Below are positions 55,159 to 63,863 of a DNA stretch of 64,000 nt, one piece after another (the stretch's first letter is position 1; each line of letters starts with the position of its first letter). The position numbers and the translations under genes are program-made. Source of the stretch: Marinobacter sp. F3R08 (GTDB taxonomy: Bacteria > Pseudomonadota > Gammaproteobacteria > Pseudomonadales > Oleiphilaceae); assembly GCF_018860425.1 (NCBI RefSeq), contig NZ_JAHKPI010000015.1:186001-250000 (forward strand), written 5' to 3'. The notes under the pieces are model-generated. The model was not told the DNA's origin and did no database searches. It saw nothing but the letters and a program-made list of their open reading frames with translations.

Positions 55159-56047
55159 TAATGGCCGTCAACTGCTCCCGGAACCAGACCAGTGCCGGTT
55201 CTTTTTCATAGGCCTTGTGCCAGTACAGGTGCACGTCCAGAGAAGGCAGGTCTGCGGGCGGGTTCATGATCCGGATGTTGGCCCGCTCCGCGATAATGCG
55301 GGCGTACGCTTCCGGCATGGTCAGTAACAGATCCGAACTCTCTACAACCCTGCAGGCGGCATAGTAATGCTGGCACCTCAGCCGGATACTGCGTTGGACG
55401 CCCAGCCTCGAAAGCTCAAAGTCCTCGATACCAGGTCCCTCTGTGCGTGATGATACCAGGACGTGTTTCGCGGACAGATACCCTTCCATATCCAGCGTTG
55501 CCTCCGCCAGTGGGTGGCCCTCCCGGGCCAGGACAACCAGTCGGTCACGTTGCAAGAGTTCGTGAGAGGTCTGGTTACTGACCGGCAACAGCACATCCAC
55601 GGCAAAATCCAGTTTTCCCGCCGCCAGTTGTGTCTCCATGTCGCGCCGGGCAATCCGCTGGCTGACGATCTCCAGTTCCGGGTAAACCTCCAGACGTTGC
55701 ATCAGACGTGGCAGGAACGTGGATTCCAGGATATCCCGCAACCCGAGCGAATAGGTTTTGCGCTGGGTGGCCGGATCAAAGGCATGAAACTGGTTTACCG
55801 CACCCTGAATCTGGGTGAGCCCCGGTCGCATGGTTTCCAGAAACCGCCTCGCCAGCGGCGTTGGCACCATCTGATTGCCCTGGCGGGTAAACAGGGGGTC
55901 ATCAAAATGCTCCCGCAACCTGGACAGCGAGTGGCTCACGGCCGGCTGTGTCAGGTGCAGCGCCCTGGCGGCGCGAGTCAGGCTGCCTTCGCGGTAGATG
56001 GTGTCGAAGACATGCAGAAGGTTCAGGTCCAGGCGATTGAGGGCCAT
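55136..56047 (-). CDS. LysR-family transcriptional regulator
   Basis: 303 residues. The N-terminal winged helix (LNLLHVFDTIYREGSLTRAARALHLTQPAVSHSLSRLREHF) is followed by the effector-binding domain. It is divergent from the five-gene acyl-CoA dehydrogenase operon with 155 bases between, the usual LysR layout, so it probably regulates that operon. The gap holds an AT-rich stretch near 56075-56115 that could contain its binding site. The effector is unknown. Confidence 0.93.
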   Translation of the reverse strand: MALNRLDLNLLHVFDTIYREGSLTRAARALHLTQPAVSHSLSRLREHFDDPLFTRQGNQMVPTPLARRFLETMRPGLTQIQGAVNQFHAFDPATQRKTYSLGLRDILESTFLPRLMQRLEVYPELEIVSQRIARRDMETQLAAGKLDFAVDVLLPVSNQTSHELLQRDRLVVLAREGHPLAEATLDMEGYLSAKHVLVSSRTEGPGIEDFELSRLGVQRSIRLRCQHYYAACRVVESSDLLLTMPEAYARIIAERANIRIMNPPADLPSLDVHLYWHKAYEKEPALVWFREQLTAITNTPPQP

Positions 56048-56202
56048 TGTCAGGGTCCGTTTCTTGGATGACTTTAAATAAGTATGATTAATAATAAATG
56101 ATAAGAATAATTCAGTCGCGTAATAGTTTGACCCTCCCTAGACTGTCCCCAGCGTGATTAATCCGTGCACGCCAGCGTGCAATCGTTAGCGAGGAGACGG
56201 TG

Positions 56203-57414
56203 ATGGATTTCAATATTTCCGAGAAAGGCCAGGATTATCTCAACCGCGTGAAACAGTTCATGAAGGATGAGATCTTTCCCATCGAAGAGCAGTATCACAA
56301 GGAGCTTGCCTCCCTGGATAATCGCTGGGTGGTACTTCCGATCATCCGGGAACTGAAGGAAAAGGCCAGGGCCCAGGGGCTCTGGAACATGTTTTTTCCG
56401 GACGAAAAATACGGCTGTGGTCTGCTTAACTCCGATTATGCCCTGATTGCCGAAGAAACCGGGCGCAGCTTTATTGCCCCGGAGATCTTCAATTGCAATG
56501 CCCCGGACACCGGCAATATGGAGGTGCTGATTCATTACGGTTCTGAGGAGCAGAAAGCCGAGTGGCTGCCCCGACTGCTGAGCGGTGAGATCCGCTCCGC
56601 CTTCTGTATGACAGAGCCTGCCGTCGCCTCCTCGGATGCCACCAACATGGAGGCCTCGGCGGTTGTTGACGGTGACGAAGTGGTTCTGAACGGTCGCAAA
56701 TGGTGGAGCACCGGGATCGGGCACCCCGATTGTAAGGTGGCTATTTTCATGGGCCTGACGGATCCGAACGCCCACAAGCACGGTCGTCACTCCATGGTAT
56801 TGGTGCCACTGGATACACCCGGTGTGAAAGTGGAACGCATGCTGCCGGTATTCGGTGCATACGATGAGCCATACGGCCACGGCGAGGTGGTGTTCGATAA
56901 TGTACGTTTGCCCAAAAGTGCCTTCATCGCCGGTCCGGGGCGCGGGTTCGAGATTGCCCAGGGGCGCCTGGGGCCGGGCCGGGTTCACCACTGTATGCGG
57001 GCTATCGGTGCGGCGGAGCGCACACTGGAGATTCTGATCAAGCGTGCGACCACCCGCGAGGCTTTCGGGCGACCGATTGCCAAGCTGGGGGGGAATCCTG
57101 ACATCATTGCCAATGCTCGAATGGCCATTGAGCAGGCGCGTCTGCTGACGCTGAAATGTGCCTGGGCATTGGATACCAAAGGTATCACCGGGGCGCTCCA
57201 GGAGGTCTCCATGATCAAGGCGGTGATCCCGTCGATGCTGCAGACCATTGTTGACCAGGCCATTCAGATTCACGGCGGTGCCGGGGTCAGTGATGATGAC
57301 TTCCCGCTGACACAATTGTTCGCTTATGCTCGTGTCTTGCGCCTGGCGGATGGCCCGGATGAGGTGCATCGGGCTATGGTCGCGAGGCTGGAGCTTCGAA
57401 AATATAAAGGTTAA
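56203..57414 (+). CDS. ACAD10/11-like acyl-CoA dehydrogenase
   Basis: 403 residues from the ATG at 56203, with GAGGAG upstream. FAD-dependent acyl-CoA dehydrogenase with FCMTEPAVASSDATN (flavin contact), ARMAIEQARLL and IHGGAGVSDDDFPL. The usual YEGTS-type catalytic loop is replaced by ADGPDEVH at 382-389, which is the form I recall from ACAD10 and ACAD11. It heads an operon with an APH-like kinase and two short-chain dehydrogenases, resembling a split version of the kinase-plus-dehydrogenase fusions. Substrate unknown. Confidence 0.92.
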   Translation: MDFNISEKGQDYLNRVKQFMKDEIFPIEEQYHKELASLDNRWVVLPIIRELKEKARAQGLWNMFFPDEKYGCGLLNSDYALIAEETGRSFIAPEIFNCNAPDTGNMEVLIHYGSEEQKAEWLPRLLSGEIRSAFCMTEPAVASSDATNMEASAVVDGDEVVLNGRKWWSTGIGHPDCKVAIFMGLTDPNAHKHGRHSMVLVPLDTPGVKVERMLPVFGAYDEPYGHGEVVFDNVRLPKSAFIAGPGRGFEIAQGRLGPGRVHHCMRAIGAAERTLEILIKRATTREAFGRPIAKLGGNPDIIANARMAIEQARLLTLKCAWALDTKGITGALQEVSMIKAVIPSMLQTIVDQAIQIHGGAGVSDDDFPLTQLFAYARVLRLADGPDEVHRAMVARLELRKYKG

Positions 57415-57479
57415 CGCCAACTCCATCGTATTTCGGAGGCGGTTTCAGTTTCTAGCGAGATAACAACAGGGAAGCACTG

Positions 57480-58298
57480 ATGACTCAGAGAGTATTCATA
57501 ACCGGAGGCGCCAGCGGCCTTGGTCGTGCCATTGCACTGCGCTATGCCAAAGAGGGTGCCAGGGTCTGCATCGGCGACATCAACCCGGAGCAGGGCGTTG
57601 GTGTCGAGAATGAGATCAACGCGGCCGGTGGCGAAGGCTACTTCGTTGAGTGTGATGTTCGCCGGCTAACCGATTTCGAGAAGGTCCGGGACGACCTGGT
57701 GAAGAAATGGGGCGGCGTCGATGTGGTGGTTAATAATGCGGGTGTTGCCTCTGCCGGTTCTATTGAAGACACCACCATGGCCGACTGGGAGTGGATTCTC
57801 GATATTAACGTATTGGGTGTGGTTCGGGGCTGCAAGGCGTTCACGCCGCAGTTCAAGCAACAGGGCTCCGGAGCGTTTGTGAATGTTGCTTCCATGGCCG
57901 GGCTGATGCTGGCGCCTTTGATGGACAGTTACAATGTCACCAAGGCCGGGGTCATTGCGTTGTCCGAAACCTTGAGCCAGGAATTGCGGGATGCCGGTAT
58001 CCACGTGAGCTGTGTATGCCCGGCGTTCTTCCAGACGAACCTTGCCAGTACGATGCGTTCGGACCTTCCCGGTATTCAGCAGAATGTCAGCAAGCTGATG
58101 AAGCGGTCCAGTATAACGGCAGAAGATGTGGCAGAAGATATTTTCCGCTCGGTTGAAGGCAAGAACTTCTGGGTGTTGCCCCATGCCAAAGAGCGCCGCA
58201 TGTGGATGTTAAAACGCCATGCGCCCAAAGCTTTCGACTGGCTGATGCATCAGGAAAGCAAGCGCTGGATAAGCAAGATGGGTGGTGGTAAGGCCTGA
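57480..58298 (+). CDS. Short-chain dehydrogenase/reductase (first of two)
   Basis: 272 residues. NAD(P)-binding TGGASGLGRAIA at the N-terminus, NNAGVAS, catalytic Ser-Tyr-Lys with YNVTK near residue 157, preceded by VNVASMAG. The C-terminal region has a VLPHAKERRMWMLKRHAPKAFDWLMH extension. Second gene of the LysR-adjacent operon, 65 bases after the acyl-CoA dehydrogenase. It likely acts on a hydroxy or keto intermediate, by analogy with other lipid-catabolic clusters. Confidence 0.9.
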   Translation: MTQRVFITGGASGLGRAIALRYAKEGARVCIGDINPEQGVGVENEINAAGGEGYFVECDVRRLTDFEKVRDDLVKKWGGVDVVVNNAGVASAGSIEDTTMADWEWILDINVLGVVRGCKAFTPQFKQQGSGAFVNVASMAGLMLAPLMDSYNVTKAGVIALSETLSQELRDAGIHVSCVCPAFFQTNLASTMRSDLPGIQQNVSKLMKRSSITAEDVAEDIFRSVEGKNFWVLPHAKERRMWMLKRHAPKAFDWLMHQESKRWISKMGGGKA

Positions 58299-58350
58299 TA
58301 GCATTGATGAGACGCTGTCTCCAACTGAAGAATCAAAAGGAGAGTCCTGA

Positions 58351-59415
58351 ATGACCCAGATCGACCAGGCCGTGGACATCCGTGAAGGTGAGGAGCTGGA
58401 TACGGGGGCTGTGGACCGGTTCATGAAACAGGCGATCCCGGGCCTGCAAGGCGAGCCAGCGGTTCGCCAGTATCCGGGCGGCGCTTCCAACCTGACTTAT
58501 CAGGTGGATTATGGCGAGCGCTCCTATGTTTTACGTCGCCCCCCGTTCGGCAAGATTGCCAAGTCTGCGCACGACATGCTGCGAGAGGCGAGAGTCATGC
58601 GGGCGCTCAAACCGGTCTATCCTTACGTGCCGGATATTATCGCTATCTGCGATGATCACGACGTTCTGGGATGCGATTTCTACGTGATGGAGCGGTTGAA
58701 GGGCATTATCCTGCGGCAGGACTTTCCGAAGGATTTTGAGCTCGGTGCAGCCGATACCCGAAAGCTTTGCCTGAACGTCATCGACAAGCTGGTGGATCTT
58801 CATCGTGTCGACGCCAAAGCGGCAGGGCTGGATAAACTGGGCAAGGGCGAGGGCTACGTTCAGCGCCAGATTGGTGGCTGGAGTGACCGGTTCCGCAAGG
58901 CTCGCACGGAAGATGTGGGGGACTTTGAACAGGTGATGAGCTGGCTCCACGACAAGATGCCACAGGACCTTGCCCAGGTGGTGATCCACAACGATTTCCG
59001 GTTCGACAATGTGGTACTGAACCCGGATAACCCGTTTGAGGTCATCGGTGTCCTGGACTGGGAAATGGCAACCATAGGTGATCCACTGATGGATCTAGGC
59101 AACAGTCTGGCCTACTGGATCGAGGGCGATGACGAAGGTCCGTTCCAGATGCTGCGCCGACAGCCTACCCATCGGCCGGGAATGCTTACCCGCAAGGAGG
59201 TGGTCGAGTATTACATGGAACAGTCGGGTTTCAAGGTAGATAACTTTGATTTCTATGAGATCTATGGCCTTTTCCGGCTGGCAGTCATCATCCAGCAGAT
59301 CTATTACCGGTTCTATCATGGTCAGACCAAAGACAAGCGTTTCGCAGCCTTTGGGCACGCCGCGAATTACCTGGAGACTCGCTGCCGGCGACTGATTGCG
59401 GAGAGCCCACTGTAA
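58351..59415 (+). CDS. APH-like phosphotransferase, ACAD10/11 kinase-domain type
   Basis: 354 residues with protein-kinase-like fold. Glycine-rich loop PGGASNLTY (42-50), nucleotide motif LRRPP near 61, catalytic HNDFRFDN (His213, Asp215, Asn220) and metal-binding LDWEMATIGDPLMDLG (Asp236). This family includes the N-terminal kinase domains of ACAD10/ACAD11 and, more loosely, LvaA of the levulinate pathway, where a hydroxyacyl-CoA is phosphorylated. Stop and next start overlap by one base (TAATG), so coupling is likely. Confidence 0.92.
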   Translation: MTQIDQAVDIREGEELDTGAVDRFMKQAIPGLQGEPAVRQYPGGASNLTYQVDYGERSYVLRRPPFGKIAKSAHDMLREARVMRALKPVYPYVPDIIAICDDHDVLGCDFYVMERLKGIILRQDFPKDFELGAADTRKLCLNVIDKLVDLHRVDAKAAGLDKLGKGEGYVQRQIGGWSDRFRKARTEDVGDFEQVMSWLHDKMPQDLAQVVIHNDFRFDNVVLNPDNPFEVIGVLDWEMATIGDPLMDLGNSLAYWIEGDDEGPFQMLRRQPTHRPGMLTRKEVVEYYMEQSGFKVDNFDFYEIYGLFRLAVIIQQIYYRFYHGQTKDKRFAAFGHAANYLETRCRRLIAESPL

Positions 59416-60104
59416 TGGCAACGATTTATCTGGTCCGTCACGGCCAGGCCAGTTTCGGAAAAGAGAATTACGACAAACTATCTCCCACAGGCTGGCAGCA
59501 GGGCCGGGTGCTGGGTCGTTGGCTTGAAGGCAAAGTTGAACCGGCGGCAGTGTTCGGTGGCAATCTTGAGCGCCACCGGGAAACCGTTGAGGCGATTGCC
59601 GCCGGGTTTGGGGCAGAATTTCCGGATATGCAGGTAGTTCCAGGTTTCAACGAATTCGACCACACGACGGTTGTGGCACGCTACCGCCCGGAATGGACTG
59701 ACCGTGCGGTGATGGCGCGGGATCTCAAGGCGTTTCCAAAACCGGCCAGAGCGTTTCAGGAGGCCTTTGTACAGGCAGTACGCCGTTGGGCTTCCGGCGA
59801 GTTTGATCATGACTACGAAGAAACCTGGCCTGACTTCAAGGCGCGGGTTCTTGCTGCCTTCGAAGAGATGATCGAGTTCGCTGATGGCGGCGACGTGCTG
59901 GTGGCCACCTCTGGCGGACCGATTTCAGTGATCGCCCAGTATCTGCTTGGCCTGGACGATGGCAAGGCGCTGGGCCTGAACGAGGTGATCGCCAATACCA
60001 GTGTTTCGCGGGTCCTGTATTCGGGTGCCCGACGCAGCCTGGCCGTTTTTAATAACTACAGCCACCTGGAAGCGGATGACCCCGCCCTGGTGACATTCCG
60101 ATAG
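59415..60104 (+). CDS. Histidine phosphatase-family protein
   Basis: 229 residues. RHG motif (YLVRHGQASFG) near residue 9 gives the catalytic histidine; LERHRETVEAI and TSGGPISV (second histidine region replaced) follow. The usual second histidine of the phosphoglycerate-mutase fold (GHGG or SHGG-like) appears as TSGG, so catalysis may differ from the canonical scheme. Located between the kinase and second SDR, it may recycle or hydrolyse a phosphorylated intermediate. Confidence 0.85.
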   Translation: MATIYLVRHGQASFGKENYDKLSPTGWQQGRVLGRWLEGKVEPAAVFGGNLERHRETVEAIAAGFGAEFPDMQVVPGFNEFDHTTVVARYRPEWTDRAVMARDLKAFPKPARAFQEAFVQAVRRWASGEFDHDYEETWPDFKARVLAAFEEMIEFADGGDVLVATSGGPISVIAQYLLGLDDGKALGLNEVIANTSVSRVLYSGARRSLAVFNNYSHLEADDPALVTFR

Positions 60105-60121
60105 CGAATTGAGGTGAACGA

Positions 60122-60892
60122 ATGAGCAGTAAGAATCTGTTTGATCTGACGGGCAAGGTTGCGCTGATTACCGGTGCCAGCCGCGGCATTGGCGAGAGTA
60201 TTGCCCGCACCCTGGCTGAGTACGGTGCTCATGTGATTGTCAGCAGCCGCAAGATTGACGGTTGCGAAGCCGTGGCCAGCAGCATCCGGGATGCCGGCGG
60301 CAGCGCTGAAGCCTATGCCTGCCATATCGGTGAAATGGATCAGATCGACGGCATCTGGAATCACATTGAACAGACTCACGGAAAACTGGATATCCTGGTC
60401 AATAATGCCGCTGCCAATCCCTATTTCGGGCCAGTTGAAGATACCGATCTTGGCGCATTCAACAAGACCGTGGATGTGAATATCCGGGGTTATTTCTTTA
60501 TGTGCGCCCGCGGCGCCCAAATGATGAAGAAAGCTGGCGGTGGCTCGATTGTTAACGTAGCGTCGGTGAACGGTGTGAATCCGGGGCACTATCAGGGTAT
60601 CTATTCAGTCACCAAGGCGGCTGTAATTTCCATGACCAAGTCCTTTGCCATGGAACTGGGTCAGCAGAAAATCCGGGTGAATGCGCTGCTGCCGGGTCTT
60701 ACCGATACCAAGTTTGCCAGTGCTCTGACCACTAATGAAGCAATCAAGAAACAGGCGATGGCCCATATCCCCATGAAGCGGGTGGCGGATCCGTCTGAGA
60801 TGGCCGGTACGGTGCTGTATCTGGTCTCTGATGCATCGAGTTACACAACCGGCGCCTGCATCAATGCGGACGGTGGTTACCTGACGGTCTGA
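60122..60892 (+). CDS. Short-chain dehydrogenase/reductase (second of two)
   Basis: 256 residues. TGASRGIGESIA, NNAAANPYFG, and catalytic YSVTK near residue 161; C-terminal ACINADGGYLTV is typical of classical SDRs. Last gene of the operon, 17 bases after the histidine phosphatase. The NNAAANP variant in place of NNAG is common to some acyl-chain SDRs. Substrate unknown. Confidence 0.92.
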   Translation: MSSKNLFDLTGKVALITGASRGIGESIARTLAEYGAHVIVSSRKIDGCEAVASSIRDAGGSAEAYACHIGEMDQIDGIWNHIEQTHGKLDILVNNAAANPYFGPVEDTDLGAFNKTVDVNIRGYFFMCARGAQMMKKAGGGSIVNVASVNGVNPGHYQGIYSVTKAAVISMTKSFAMELGQQKIRVNALLPGLTDTKFASALTTNEAIKKQAMAHIPMKRVADPSEMAGTVLYLVSDASSYTTGACINADGGYLTV

Positions 60893-60951
60893 GGTTTGCC
60901 CGGGGTTGGATGAAAACCTTCATCTGACCTCGTTTTACGGTACCGGAGGCA

Positions 60952-61824
60952 TCAGGCTGGCGAGCAGGTCAGCACCTCAAAATCACTGTTGAGCTCCGCT
61001 GCGCGATTCTGCAGATGGGCCAGTGTTGCGGAATCATCGGCAATGATCAGGTCATGCATCAGGGACGTCATGGCCACGCGACTTTCTGCCATCATGGCTT
61101 TGTAGGCATCGCCCCGCACCGACTCGGAATTCAGGATCAGATATTCCAGTTCCGCCTCGAACGTCGGCTCGTTTCTTTTCTCCAATGCCGTCAGCAGTGC
61201 CTGTTGCCAGTTTCTGCGCCCCTGCAGCCAGATTTCAGTCTGACCGCTACGGTTGGCAGACCACTGCCGGACGATGTCACGCTGCTCACGATTGAGTTCG
61301 CCGAGCCAGCGCTCAACCCTCTCTGCTGTTCTCTCGGCCCGGGCTTCGGCCGTCGCCTCCGGGGAATCGGCCAGGAATTCCTGTTCCATTTCCTGCTGGC
61401 TCTGCGCCATGTTCTCTGTCAGTTCCTCAACTTGTTTGTTATTGAGGCTGGAGAGCAGGTTTACCGCCACCGGCGTTGCGCGCTCAAGAAGGCTGGGGAA
61501 AAAGCTGAATAGCTGCTGCTGATGGTGCTTGATGGTGGTCTGATCGGGAGGGCCATCCGATACATCCGATTGAAGTTGCTCCAGCCAGGCCTGATAGCGG
61601 GGCAGTTCGGTACTGCAATGCCATTGCCGCAGTTGCTCAATGTCGCTGTTGAGTTGCTGCTTCTGGTCGGTGGTAAGGGAAACATAGTCCTCCACCCACC
61701 AGACGACGCCCCAATCGGCGTATCGGTAGGCGAGTTTGGTAGAACTGCAGCCGGCCAGTGTGATGAGCAGTAACAGAACTGGAAGATTGAGAATATTGCA
61801 GAGGTTCCTGTTTTCGAAACTCAT
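60952..61824 (-). CDS. DUF6279-family lipoprotein
   Basis: 290 residues. Signal peptide with lipobox LAGC (cysteine near residue 26) followed by SSTKLAYRYADWGVVWWVEDYVSL, which is typical of DUF6279. The rest is helical and rich in Gln and Glu, with many coiled-coil-like turns. Likely outer-membrane anchored; function unknown. Confidence 0.86.
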   Translation of the reverse strand: MSFENRNLCNILNLPVLLLLITLAGCSSTKLAYRYADWGVVWWVEDYVSLTTDQKQQLNSDIEQLRQWHCSTELPRYQAWLEQLQSDVSDGPPDQTTIKHHQQQLFSFFPSLLERATPVAVNLLSSLNNKQVEELTENMAQSQQEMEQEFLADSPEATAEARAERTAERVERWLGELNREQRDIVRQWSANRSGQTEIWLQGRRNWQQALLTALEKRNEPTFEAELEYLILNSESVRGDAYKAMMAESRVAMTSLMHDLIIADDSATLAHLQNRAAELNSDFEVLTCSPA

Positions 61825-61967
61825 GGCTTACCTGTTCTGGGAAAATGCGTGTCGAAAAAAGTTTGGAAGCTCATTATGATTCAGGGCTGCCCGCATAGCA
61901 GTGTACGACATTCCAGATTATATGGATGGGGCTTGCGCGGGCATTGTCATGTCTATCAGGAGAAGTT

Positions 61968-62210
61968 ATGAGCAGAGTGAAGCTTTCACGTCTACGTCAG
62001 CTGGTCTTTGGCTTTTATATGTCCGGTATCATGTCGGTGCTGATGTCCGGCGTGATTACGCTCCTCAATACAGGCCTGGATGGCGGGTTCTTCTACCGCT
62101 GGGGGCCCGCATTTCTGGTCGCCTGGGCGGTTGCCTTCCCGCTGGTCACCTTCATTGCTCCTTTTGCAGGAAAGCTGACTGCTTCCACCATGCGACGGTT
62201 TGAGTCGTAG
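61968..62210 (+). CDS. DUF2798 small membrane protein
   Basis: 80 residues from the ATG at 61968 with AGGAGAAG upstream. Two transmembrane segments (about 10-32 and 45-68) with a short loop NTGLDGGFFYRW, as in the DUF2798 family. Function unknown. A strong terminator shared with dacB follows. Confidence 0.82.
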   Translation: MSRVKLSRLRQLVFGFYMSGIMSVLMSGVITLLNTGLDGGFFYRWGPAFLVAWAVAFPLVTFIAPFAGKLTASTMRRFES

Positions 62211-62255
62211 CAAGTAGTCGGCATCGATGTTTTCAGGTGTGGTTGAAAGGGAACG

Positions 62256-62285
62256 AAAAGCCCCGGCAATCGCCGGGGCTTTTTA
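62256..62285. terminator. Bidirectional terminator between DUF2798 gene and dacB
   Basis: AAAAGCCCCGGC/GCCGGGGCTTTT with a 4-base loop; A and T tracts on opposite sides allow termination on both strands. It lies between two convergent genes. Confidence 0.9.
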
Positions 62286-63863
62286 TTGAATGCTGGTTGC
62301 AGGCTTATCAGAGCCAGCCTGTGAAATTGCGGTCCCTGTTGGCGGACGGAAATGCAGGGAGTAGAGAAGGCGGTCTAACACGCCCTGGCCGTTCCACGCC
62401 GGATCGTTATTGACCATGCCAACCACCGCCCAGGTGGTATTGTTGGTGTCGCGGGTAAAGCCGGCGATGGATCTTACATTTTCCAGATAGCCTGTCTTGA
62501 TGCGTCCCTCTCCATCCATGCCGGTATTGCGAAGCCGGCGGGCCATGGTTCCGTCCATGGCAATAATGGGCATGGAAGCCATCAGATCTGCCGAGTAGGC
62601 GCTGTTCCAGGCATGCTCCAGTATCTGGGCACCCTGACGGGCGGTAATGCGGCCGTGCCGGGTGAGGCCGGCGCCATTGTCGATGACCATGCCGGCGGTG
62701 TTGATGCCCTTATCTTCAAGCCACTCATAGACCACCCGGATGCCCGCTGCGCGATCGTCACGCTCGTCCTCCAGGCGGTTTTCAGCGCCAATGGTAAGCA
62801 ACAACTGACGAGCCATGACGTTGCTACTCCACTTATTGATATCCCTGACCATGGTCACCAGATCTGGCGAGGTGGTTTTCATCACCAGTCGTGCATCTTC
62901 TGGTGTTATTCCGGTACGGTTTTCACCGGAAACTGTTACCCCTTGGTCAGACAGTAGCGAACGGATCAATGATGCGCTGTATTGTTCGTGCGGCAATAAA
63001 GACAGGTATCGAGTGGTGCGACAGCCTTGCGGTAACTCTCCGGATACCCGGACAGTGACCTGATTGTCTTCATGCAGTATGGGCTCCCACTTGAAACTTC
63101 TGCGCGACGGACAACGCCCCTCGGCTGTAGCGATCACACGATTGTCGATGGCGATTTCGCCCAGTGAAGGGGTACTCCAGGCTTGCGTGCCACGCTCATC
63201 GGCCCGTACCTGGAAACGGATCAGGTTCAGGTTGGTCAGGAAGGCAGATGGCTCAACCAGAAAGGGCGCATGGGGATTGTTGCCATTGTCTTCAAATGAT
63301 GGAACACCGTCGTCCATTCCAAAGTAGGTTCCATCAAGAACAAGGGCGCCCTCAATACTCGTGATCCCCATGCTGCGAAGCTCGGAAAGTGTTGTCCAGA
63401 GCCGTTCGATGGTGAGCTTGGGATCGCCACCGAAGCGTACATAAAGATTACCTTTGAGTGTGTCACCGACCATGACACCGTCAGTCAGAAAGTCTGTATC
63501 CCAGTGGTGATTGGGGCCGAGGATCTCCAGGGCCGCAAAGGTTGTTACCAGTTTCATGATGGAGCCCGGGCTCATCAAAGTGTCGGCATTGATATACTGG
63601 TTGATGCCGGGGCCATTCAGTGGAATGGCGGCCATACCCATGGCATCTTCATTGTGAAGGGACTGGAGCGCATAATCCCGGAGCTGGTTGGACCAGAGGC
63701 GATCGTCGGAGAATTCTGGTTCGTCGTCCTCGGCGGCAGAAACGGAGGGTGTTGCAAGCACCGCAAGGGCTGCAAGGGATGCCAGCACAAAACGTCTGAA
63801 CTCAAGACACTTCTTTTCTGTATTTCCAGAGCGTTGCATAGCCGGGGTTACCATGATCATCAT
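62283..63863 (-). CDS. dacB: D-alanyl-D-alanine carboxypeptidase/endopeptidase (PBP4)
   Basis: 526 residues from the first ATG; ATGs at 63854 and 63839 are also possible. A signal peptide covers about residues 22-43 (RRFVLASLAALAVLATPSVSA). Penicillin-binding motifs are SxxK (SIMK, Ser101), SxN (SSN) and KTG. The long insert between SxxK and SxN is that of PBP4/DacB. It trims and cleaves peptidoglycan crosslinks in the periplasm. Confidence 0.93.
   Translation of the reverse strand: MMIMVTPAMQRSGNTEKKCLEFRRFVLASLAALAVLATPSVSAAEDDEPEFSDDRLWSNQLRDYALQSLHNEDAMGMAAIPLNGPGINQYINADTLMSPGSIMKLVTTFAALEILGPNHHWDTDFLTDGVMVGDTLKGNLYVRFGGDPKLTIERLWTTLSELRSMGITSIEGALVLDGTYFGMDDGVPSFEDNGNNPHAPFLVEPSAFLTNLNLIRFQVRADERGTQAWSTPSLGEIAIDNRVIATAEGRCPSRRSFKWEPILHEDNQVTVRVSGELPQGCRTTRYLSLLPHEQYSASLIRSLLSDQGVTVSGENRTGITPEDARLVMKTTSPDLVTMVRDINKWSSNVMARQLLLTIGAENRLEDERDDRAAGIRVVYEWLEDKGINTAGMVIDNGAGLTRHGRITARQGAQILEHAWNSAYSADLMASMPIIAMDGTMARRLRNTGMDGEGRIKTGYLENVRSIAGFTRDTNNTTWAVVGMVNNDPAWNGQGVLDRLLYSLHFRPPTGTAISQAGSDKPATSIQ

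Noticed and set aside
56158..57426. A 422-codon minus-strand frame opposite the acyl-CoA dehydrogenase
   Set aside because: Fully antisense to a strongly conserved gene, low-complexity composition, no domain.
60909..60924. Hairpin GATGAA-AACC-TTCATC after the second SDR as a terminator
   Set aside because: The stem is only 6 bp and AT-rich, and no T tract follows.
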